A stretch of 64,000 nt of DNA, from positions 36,359,302 to 36,423,301 of the forward strand of contig OY755251.1 in assembly GCA_963576725.1 (NCBI GenBank), written 5' to 3'. This DNA is from Azorinus chamasolen (Eukaryota > Mollusca > Bivalvia > Cardiida > Solecurtidae). The translations under genes and the position numbers were made by a program. How positions within the stretch are numbered: the first letter of the stretch is position 1; every line of letters begins with the position of its first letter. Positions 62,401 to 64,000 of the stretch are shown here, in pieces. The notes under the pieces were generated by a model. That model saw nothing but the letters and a program-made list of their open reading frames with translations. It was not told the origin of the DNA and searched no databases.

Positions 62401-64000
62401 AATGAAGGCCTTGATGGCATCCTCTGGGGATTTAGGGTTCAGACTCAACATGCACCAGTGGTGTCCCCATTTCAATACAAAAAACACCTGACCTTATATA
62501 GCATTCCCATAACATACGAATATGTTATCCAGAAGATATTTGTAAATTCACGGGATGTATAAATGATTTTTACTTATGTCAATTATGACTGTAGATTCTG
62601 AACTTTACTAATATGACGATGGAATGCATAATCAGAGCGCCGGATAAGACGCGTAAATTTTACATTTTCAAGAATAACTCCTTTATTTCTCCACTAAACC
62701 CTACACTATGACCACCCTTTAGAATCGTCTCTTCGAGACGATTCTGAAGAGTGATCATAGTATAGGGTCTGGTGGAGATAAGACAACTTTAGTATTTGGG
62801 TACGCACCTTTATCTGTATCTCTGGTAACTGACGTCACCAATGTCAAATATAATGACAAAATCACAAAAAATGAAAACAAAGCTGTTACCGATGTCAACT
62901 AAGGTGGCAATTCAAAGAAAGTAAAACGACGTTTCCAATGTGAATATATAGCTAACATTATCAAAGTCGAAATATAAACTACGTTACCACAGTCAACTAT
63001 GTTGGTAAAATCACGGAATGTATAACTTCCGTTATCATTCACGTAATGCATAACTTCTGTAAACTACTTCCGCGGAGTGTTTAATGTACGTTAGGAAATG
63101 CATATGCACGAAACGTATAACTTGCATCATAAATATATATAACTGAAGTAAACCATCGTAGATTCACAACATGTATTATAACTTACGTTACGAATGCATG
63201 CAGAGCGTCTTTACTGCAGGAGCTCCAGCCTATTCTGGGGTAGTTTAGGGGTGCCATGTAACCGTCTATTGGTGGTACTGAACAATTCACAGATGTGTCA
63301 TGCCTCATACCCAAACTGAAACAAATCCACATAATGTCAGGATATAGGGAAACTAAGGTGTGAGACTCGTTTTGGATAATTTCTATCTTATTGTATTGGT
63401 TCTTTGTTGGTTCGTGTGTTTTAGCTGTTGTTGTGTTTTGCATTTTATGTTTGGATGGAATGTTTGTAATATTTAATAAATCACAAAGGCAACTGCCTTA
63501 ATCATTTCCTCCATGAATGTACATGTAAGAAATAATGATACCATGGATATAAATTACCCAATAAAACCTCTCTATAACGGCCATCAAATTGTGTTAATTA
63601 GTTAGTATTTAGGACAGGTGGCTGCTTAAAGCAAGGTGAAAGTAAAACAGAACGCTCCTATTTGAGCGGTCTGTTTCACTTTCACCTTGCTTTGCTTTCA
63701 CCTTGCTCTAAGCTGCCACACGCCTTTAACACAAAATACTTGATGTAATTCAGTGGCCGTTATACAGAGATTTTACTGTATATGCATTCTTCTAATGGCG
63801 CATGAACAAAATGTTCGGGTCATGGCAGAATCTGTAGAAACATATCTATATTGTGCCATCATAAAACAGGACATGTCTGGAGGAACAGTTTGACTTTATT
63901 TGATATCGCGAAAATACCAAATCATATATAAGGTTGGAAGGGCATTTTTATTAGCAATATAGAATCACATTTTTTATGGTTAGCTGTTAAATATAACGTT
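41324..64000 (-). CDS. ADAMTS-like metalloprotease with C-terminal LDLa domain, gene 2 (3' part; enters from right edge)
   Basis: Span of the upstream paralogue; fourteen exons visible, about 631 residues, all in compatible phase. Order: second half of the zinc site and Met-turn, disintegrin-like region, Cys-rich segment and TSP1 start (WTDWG..CSRECGTG), a 40-nt exon closing the TSP1, Cys-rich domain with CGVCGGDNSTC, spacer with VTIPAGATSL and TEDVIVK, a Gly/Thr/Asn repeat linker, an LDLa domain, and a 43-residue tail ending in TGA. The signal peptide, propeptide and the HELGH exon lie beyond 64000. The LDLa addition and the glycine-rich linker are not among the usual ADAMTS ancillary modules (TSP1 arrays, PLAC, CUB, GON-1). 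Function by family: extracellular zinc protease. The LDLa domain could bind ligand or calcium (inference). Confidence 0.88.
41900..42190. repeat. Degenerate ~50-bp tandem repeat
   Basis: Recurrent AAACGTAGATCTTACAAG, CATCCATAAACTTGGTTATC GCGTCA motifs with high divergence. A P2 fragment follows at 42300-42465. Confidence 0.6.
43100..43286. mobile_element. H MITE next to a splice donor
   Basis: GCGTACTCAAGTACTAAACT CG, hairpin GTGACCACTCTTTAGAATCG TCTCTTCGAGACGATTATAA AG, right part TTAATTTACGCATCTT. Ends about 14-18 bp from the donor of the LDLa exon. Confidence 0.72.
43306..43435 (-). CDS. Gene 2 exon: LDL-receptor class A domain
   Basis: 130 nt, acceptor TTTGGCTACTGCAG, donor CAG|GTAAGT. 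Encodes GPCVPGSFHCTTQDTCFSYE, ELCSNRDTCGNMTEESDIFC. Six cysteines in LDLa order are present, and the Ca-site acidic cluster is approximated by D..ESD rather than the canonical DGSDE. Phase 0 in, 1 out. Confidence 0.85.
43670..43924 (-). mobile_element. tRNA-derived SINE
   Basis: Minus-strand head TGCGGTGGTCTAGTGGCAGC GC (A-box-like) and GGGGTTCAAATCCCGG (B box), then the non-tRNA body shared with 40608-40765. The anticodon arm does not fold as a normal 5-bp stem with 7-nt loop, so it is not a functional tRNA gene. Confidence 0.83.
44010..44320. mobile_element. P6 MITE, copy 2
   Basis: Same blocks as copy 1: TTTTCAAAATGCAAGCTATA AGCAATTTGTCTACCAAA and GTATGGATCCTGATGAGACG CCGAGTTACTC; right end GCAAGCTAAAG. 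Confidence 0.65.
44443..44717 (-). CDS. Gene 2 exon: Gly/Thr/Asn tandem-repeat linker
   Basis: 275 nt, acceptor GTTTTGTATAG, donor ATT|GTAAGT. Starts DVPIPAFVSGVEDDPAYM, then about five copies of a roughly 12-codon unit such as GTGGTGNGTGDT, ending TGIPI. It holds about seven NxT sequons and many Thr, so heavy N- and O-glycosylation is plausible (inference). The 36-nt DNA repeats make it prone to length change. Confidence 0.82.
44960..45560. repeat. ATACGCT-rich simple region
   Basis: Dozens of CATACGCT / ATACGCTA / GCGTATG words in both orientations. The periodicity is irregular and there is no clear unit. A P2 core fragment follows (45585-45670). Confidence 0.7.
46248..46453. mobile_element. 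MITE family P5, TTAA flanks, 8 bp from a splice donor
   Basis: TTAA, CCCTTTCGGCGCCATTTTTT to GGTGGTGAAAGGG, TTAA (46454-46457). Central hairpin CCCAGATCAGACGCCGCCTT G and complement. Confidence 0.85.
46472..46538 (-). CDS. Gene 2 exon: last spacer strand
   Basis: 67 nt, acceptor TCTTTATTTCCAG, donor CTTG|GTAAGT. Encodes FNNYNTKDGTDKCLYIGFSL. Supplies the phase change (0 to 1) needed between the neighbouring exons. A P5 MITE begins only 8 bp past the donor. Confidence 0.72.
46718..46962. mobile_element. T3 MITE with an insertion in the apex
   Basis: CAGTACGATATCGATTATTC GAAC to CGAGTGTTTACGGTA. Inner arms AATGCAGGGTGAAGGTCATG CA and TGCATGATCTTCACCCTGCA TTAAGC. About 40 bp (TTTATATATATGCGCCCGAG and onward) split the GCTCCT..AGGAGC apex. 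Confidence 0.7.
47210..47392. mobile_element. MITE family P4, core decayed
   Basis: TTAACTCTTTCGCTGCTAAA to TTGGCAGCGAAAGAGTTAA; CTGTTTGCATAGGTAATCAC shared with 49099 and 57848. Confidence 0.75.
47465..47650. mobile_element. T1 MITE, G-tract end
   Basis: AGCAGGTGGTTGCCTAATGC AAG, CCTGCATTAAGCTACCACCT GCC, GGTCGCATTAGGGGGGG then TACTGTA. Confidence 0.7.
47664..47815. mobile_element. Perfect-hairpin MITE (C-related)
   Basis: CCTGGGTCCATGCTTATAAA G and complement end; inner stem TTGATTGGTCAGATTTGAGC CAAAGGCTC and its near-perfect complement. About 70-bp arms, precursor-like. Confidence 0.75.
47940..48103 (-). CDS. Gene 2 exon: spacer domain core
   Basis: 164 nt, acceptor TTTACACCTTCAG, donor AAG|GTAAGT. 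Contains ELFDSSDNALISFAKKGHL, GADWHYLYSVQYLYTYG and TEDVIVK, which follow the spacer pattern 'l.G.w.....g..f.Y.......E.l.v'. Phase 1 in, 0 out. Confidence 0.83.
48120..48430. repeat. Degenerate ~36-bp tandem repeat
   Basis: Recurrent GTCAAATCATACCAATTAAT and TTCTGAAG words following directly on the exon 47940-48103 acceptor, so the array forms the end of that intron. Confidence 0.7.
48665..48920. mobile_element. P2 MITE, inverted, diverged
   Basis: TTATTCCTCCAGAGA, AGATGGTTTCTATAGGAGTT G core, TATTCATGTAGTATTGGGC right end. Confidence 0.55.
49099..49281. mobile_element. P4 MITE, hairpin apex deleted
   Basis: AACACTTTCGCTGCCAAACT CTGTCGTCTGCTAA to GGCAGCGAAAGGGTTAA; GTTTGGATCCTGATGAATCC AAACTG is a shortened core compared with 57848-58054. 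Confidence 0.82.
49682..49771 (-). CDS. Gene 2 exon: start of spacer domain
   Basis: 90 nt, acceptor CGTGTTATTTCAG, donor ATTG|GTTGGT (weak). Encodes QHMSIVTIPAGATSLQFHF, the classic opening of the ADAMTS spacer ('vvtIPaGA..i'). Phase 1 in, 1 out. Confidence 0.85.
49840..50640. repeat. ATTATAC-rich tandem repeats interrupted by repeat R
   Basis: ~22-bp units such as AAGGAATATTATACAAATCA TTATAAT on both sides of an R copy (50060-50290). At 50400-50545 a 45-bp unit, AATATTGAATATCATTATAT CAAGGCATATTATATGAATC ACTGT, occurs three times. Confidence 0.82.
50641..50852. mobile_element. P1 MITE, decayed, near a splice donor
   Basis: ATTCATTCCCTCCTAGACTA, AACCATTGCGATAAATAGAG AATTTGCTCCTATTG, AATGCGTCACTAGGGGTGAA TGCG; 18 bp from the donor of exon 50877-50994. 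Confidence 0.7.
50877..50994 (-). CDS. Gene 2 exon: Cys-rich CGVCGGD motif
   Basis: 118 nt, acceptor GTTCGTTCTGTAG, donor CAT|GTAATT. Reads AFGCDGQSGSMSADM then CGVCGGDNSTCQSVDKIF, one of the most diagnostic ADAMTS signatures, with correct spacing from the preceding QCE. An extra Cys follows in IFCGD. Confidence 0.93.
51123..51347. mobile_element. T2 MITE, apex deleted
   Basis: CAGTTGAATTTCGATATTTC GAACTC to GAGATATCGAAGTTCAGCTC TA. Confidence 0.72.
52085..52370 (-). pseudogene. LINE 3' fragment (RT ORF C-terminus)
   Basis: Minus strand: FGSVNSFTNSLNQYRRSQSP, SFYRYGSRKEQLIHGRLRTN CSSL, then after a frameshift ASSLCRCGKVQCTEHCILSC PLYNG. The CxCG...EH...CPxY motif ends many CR1/L2-like LINE ORFs. 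DNA at 51360-52080 shows no recognisable coding sequence. Confidence 0.68.
52470..52672. mobile_element. T3 MITE near the GC donor
   Basis: CAGTAAAATCTATATTATTC GAAC to GAATAATCGAGATTTTACTG between TA dinucleotides; core ACCTCCTAGATGAGCTTTC. Ends about 30 bp from the GC splice donor at 52703-52708. Confidence 0.78.
52709..52887 (-). CDS. Gene 2 exon: Cys-rich domain
   Basis: 179 nt, acceptor TTCATTTTTAG. Contains LGQCEVLCKSVSGN, LMPDAIQCDAD and RIKGFCVKGQCE, the ADAMTS '...dGT.C......G.CV.G.C' pattern. To keep frame and domain spacing with the next exon it must end at GAG with a GC donor (GCGAGT, 52703-52708). The nearby GTGAGG would put a stop in the next exon. Confidence 0.85.
53039..53281. 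mobile_element. P2 MITE
   Basis: TTAACCCTTTACTTCCTGAA to TTCATCATTTAAAGGGTTA. Half of the core (TGTAGGAAATAATAAC...GTAGAAGCCGTCTGATCAGG) remains. Confidence 0.7.
53618..54495. mobile_element. P2 MITE split by a solo LTR
   Basis: Left part TTTAACCCTTTACATG...CAGGAGCCATCTGTTCAGG up to 53815; right part ATGATGTTATTATTTCTTGC ATAAATATTCATGAGGTAAA GG from 54450. The P2 parts are collinear once the LTR is removed. Confidence 0.68.
53816..54445. mobile_element. Solo LTR (630 bp)
   Basis: Begins TGTTACGAGCCAGG, ends TTAACATAACA (TGTTA/TAACA termini), with the 4-bp ATAG repeated on both sides (53812-53815, 54446-54449). AATAAA motifs lie inside. No internal coding region, so a recombined LTR of a gypsy- or BEL-type element is likely. 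Confidence 0.65.
54540..54741. mobile_element. T1 MITE near a splice donor
   Basis: TAAACCCCCTGTAAACCGG to CGATTCAGAGGGATTATACT G. Long arms CTTAATGCAGGGTGAAAGTC ATG and complement; core AGCTCCTCTGGGAGTTTTC. Confidence 0.75.
54765..54900 (-). CDS. Gene 2 exon: TSP1 to Cys-rich linker
   Basis: 136 nt, acceptor TTTTCTCTTTTGAAG, donor CAG|GTAAAT. Encodes PCADEPSSVSKIRKARASAV followed by CQRLLDNGLISSDEYTSNGD, the segment after TSP1 that in ADAMTS proteins carries 'FR..QC'. Phase 0 in, 1 out. A T1 MITE ends 17 bp beyond the donor. Confidence 0.78.
54986..55144. mobile_element. P5 MITE, inverted, half the hairpin lost
   Basis: TTAACCCTTTCACCGCCAAT GTCGG, ATGCACCACGACAAATAGAT CAGACGCCGCC, to GGCACCGAAAGGGTTAA. 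Confidence 0.8.
55150..55390. repeat. AAACCGCAGTTT repeat, copy
   Basis: TTTTAAACCGCAGTTTTTGA, GTTGGCCAATCAGAGTT, CGCGAATACTGGATTATTGC CG and AATCGGTTAGACTGCC; same family as 58915-59440. Confidence 0.65.
55590..57115. repeat. ~54-bp minisatellite, about 1.5 kb
   Basis: Units such as GAGTTGGCAGCTACTAGACG TACCTACCGTTACAGACGAT GGCTGTGTAACAAA, more divergent toward the left end. The long minus-strand Val/Gly/Thr/Ser/Cys frame here (56619-57308) is the repeat translated. Confidence 0.92.
57584..57623 (-). CDS. Gene 2 microexon (40 nt): end of TSP1
   Basis: Between CCCGTAACAG and TTAC|GTAAGT. In the required phase it reads ASYSPCYRLYHICY. With the next exon's PC it supplies the last three TSP1 cysteines (C-x8-C-x6-C-x2-C after RTC). 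Loops are shorter than usual, so the call rests on phase, both splice signals and Cys count. Confidence 0.62.
57848..58054. mobile_element. P4 MITE, intact
   Basis: TTAA, CCCTTTCGCTGCCAATGCCG to GTTTGGCAGCGAAAGGGTTA . Central hairpin CAGTTTGGATCCAGATGAAA CGCCGAGTAACTCGGCG and complement. Confidence 0.86.
58145..58413 (-). CDS. Gene 2 exon: disintegrin-like Cys segment and first part of TSP1
   Basis: 269 nt, acceptor CTTCTTTTGCAG, donor CAGC|GTAAAG. Cys-rich stretch SYCGLHSCVNMNEG, YGVYCGEGKVCEKSC (the 'GT.CG..kWC..g.C' pattern), then TSP1 GGWTDWGPTSNCSRECGTGL with WxxW and CSxxCG, and RTCTNPA. Phase 0 in, 2 out. Confidence 0.92.
58720..58914. mobile_element. P2 MITE
   Basis: TGAATATTCATGGACAAAAT AG to GGCGAAAAAGGTTAA; core GATCCTATAGGAGCCGTCTG ATC with one arm shortened. 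Confidence 0.7.
58915..59440. repeat. AAACCGCAGTTT repeat, two tandem copies
   Basis: Each ~230-bp copy starts ATAGGTTAGACTGCATTATG ACAA, contains the palindrome TTCATGAAATAGACTG...CAGTC.ATTTCATGAA, then ACCGATTTAAACCG and TTTTGGCGGCAATAATCCA. A third, partial copy follows. Confidence 0.82.
59721..60125. mobile_element. T1-type MITE containing a nested P1 MITE (59912-60107)
   Basis: Outer element CAGTAGAACCTGTCTTAAAC TGCC to AAGGCACGTTCCACTG with TA flanks. Inside its TTAA lies P1: TTAA, CCCATTCCCCCATATTGACG to GCCTATGAGGTAATTGG, TTAA (60108-60111). Without P1 the outer end reads GGCCGCTTAAGGCACGTTCC. Confidence 0.8.
60607..60686 (-). CDS. Gene 2 exon: start of disintegrin-like domain
   Basis: 80 nt, acceptor TTATTGTAG, donor CAG|GTAAGA. 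Joins GLWPG to MELNNDQICKRQRGLGW, the ADAMTS 'PG..y....QC...fG' signature. Ends phase 0. Confidence 0.82.
60990..61165. repeat. 45-bp tandem repeat, four copies
   Basis: Unit GGTTCCCGTCACAACCTAAT CGTGTACCATGTACATGTAT CAGAT. Every frame is open on both strands, which produces several false ORFs. Confidence 0.93.
61380..61500. repeat. Hairpin repeat
   Basis: GTTTTACAAACTGGTATTAA ACCAGACTTGGAAAATGTTA TTAAG and its complement about a GATCGCCAGAGGTTCG centre. Confidence 0.75.
61718..62077. mobile_element. H fragment (61718-61850) and T1 MITE (61875-62077)
   Basis: H: CAAACCTTATGTTGTGAACG...GGGGAAAAATGATGATTTTA GTATTTGATTACGCACC. T1: CACCCTCTAATGCGACCACT to GGTGGTCGCAATAGAAGTGT TTTACTG; core AGCTCCAAAAGGAGCT. 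Confidence 0.7.
62123..62208 (-). CDS. Gene 2 exon: end of catalytic domain
   Basis: 86 nt, acceptor TTATTTTGTAG, donor CCAG|GTGAGT. Encodes GGCLNTVNVPNVPTDV and ends SGLWPG, as in gene 1. Phase 2 in, 1 out. Confidence 0.9.
62640..62830. mobile_element. H MITE, best hairpin
   Basis: CTTTATTTCTCCACTAAACC CTACACTATGACCACCCTTT AGAATCGTCTCTTCGAGACG and complement through to GTCTGGTGGAGATAAGACAA; right end TATTTGGGTACGCACC. Confidence 0.72.
63187..63315 (-). CDS. Gene 2 exon: third zinc His and Met-turn
   Basis: 129 nt, bounded by TTTCAG and AC|GTAAGT. Reads SLGMRHDTSVNCSVPP, then DGYMAPLNYPRIGW. Same length and phases as the gene 1 exon at 8230-8358. The HELGH-bearing exon must be just beyond 64000. 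Confidence 0.92.
63499..63850. mobile_element. P2 MITE with a nested T1-type MITE (about 63560-63782)
   Basis: P2 left end TTAATCATTTCCTCCATGAA TGTACATGTAAGAAATAATG; its interior resumes at 63785 with GGTCATGGCAGAATCTGTAG AAACATATCTATA. The insert runs ATAAAACCTCTCTATAACGG CC to CAGAGATTTTACTGTA, core ACGCTCCTATTTGAGCGGT. Confidence 0.68.

Overview
The window looks like a gene-poor, AT-rich stretch of an animal nuclear genome. It has long introns with GT...AG boundaries, small exons, many short palindromic transposons, minisatellites, and LINE and LTR remnants. The style of the repeats and the invertebrate-type ADAMTS genes suggest a lophotrochozoan, most likely a bivalve mollusc; that assignment is inference.

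The two real genes are tandem paralogues on the minus strand, both secreted zinc metalloproteases of the ADAMTS type. Gene 1 starts at 29541 with a signal peptide and runs off the left edge. Its visible exons encode the signal peptide, the propeptide, a furin site, the whole catalytic domain (HELGH in the 10244-10485 exon, completed by GMRHD in the 8230-8358 exon, then a Met-turn) and the junction to the disintegrin-like domain (1111-1199). Gene 2 enters from the right edge and ends at 41324. It shows the second half of the zinc motif (63187-63315), the disintegrin-like region, one TSP1 repeat, the Cys-rich domain, the spacer, a Gly/Thr/Asn tandem-repeat linker with many NxT sequons, an LDL-receptor class A domain and a short tail. 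Nearly all exons were assembled by hand; the splice phases agree across every junction, and most exons are too short to stand out as open reading frames. The two genes overlap in two homologous exons, which shows they are duplicates.

Between the genes (29.6-41.1 kb) there is no other credible gene. That interval holds a composite element with ~650 bp inverted arms, carrying a LINE endonuclease/RT fragment and a Polinton-type integrase fragment (32.9-36.8 kb), plus MITEs and tandem repeats.

Introns and intergenic DNA are dominated by MITEs, labelled here by family: P1-P6 (TTAA-flanked, piggyBac-like ends TTAACCC...GGGTTAA), T1-T3 (TA-flanked, pogo/mariner-like ends CAGT...ACTG), H, M, R and C. 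Several families with different ends share one central palindrome (GCTCCTATAGGAGC), and several MITEs sit within about 30 bp of splice donors. Larger structures are a 1.28 kb hAT-like foldback (18532-19808), a 1 kb foldback with minisatellite arms (7123-8101), and a solo LTR nested in a MITE (53816-54445). There are minisatellites with ~44, ~36, ~54, ~45 and ~60 bp units. No functional tRNA, rRNA or CRISPR array was seen.
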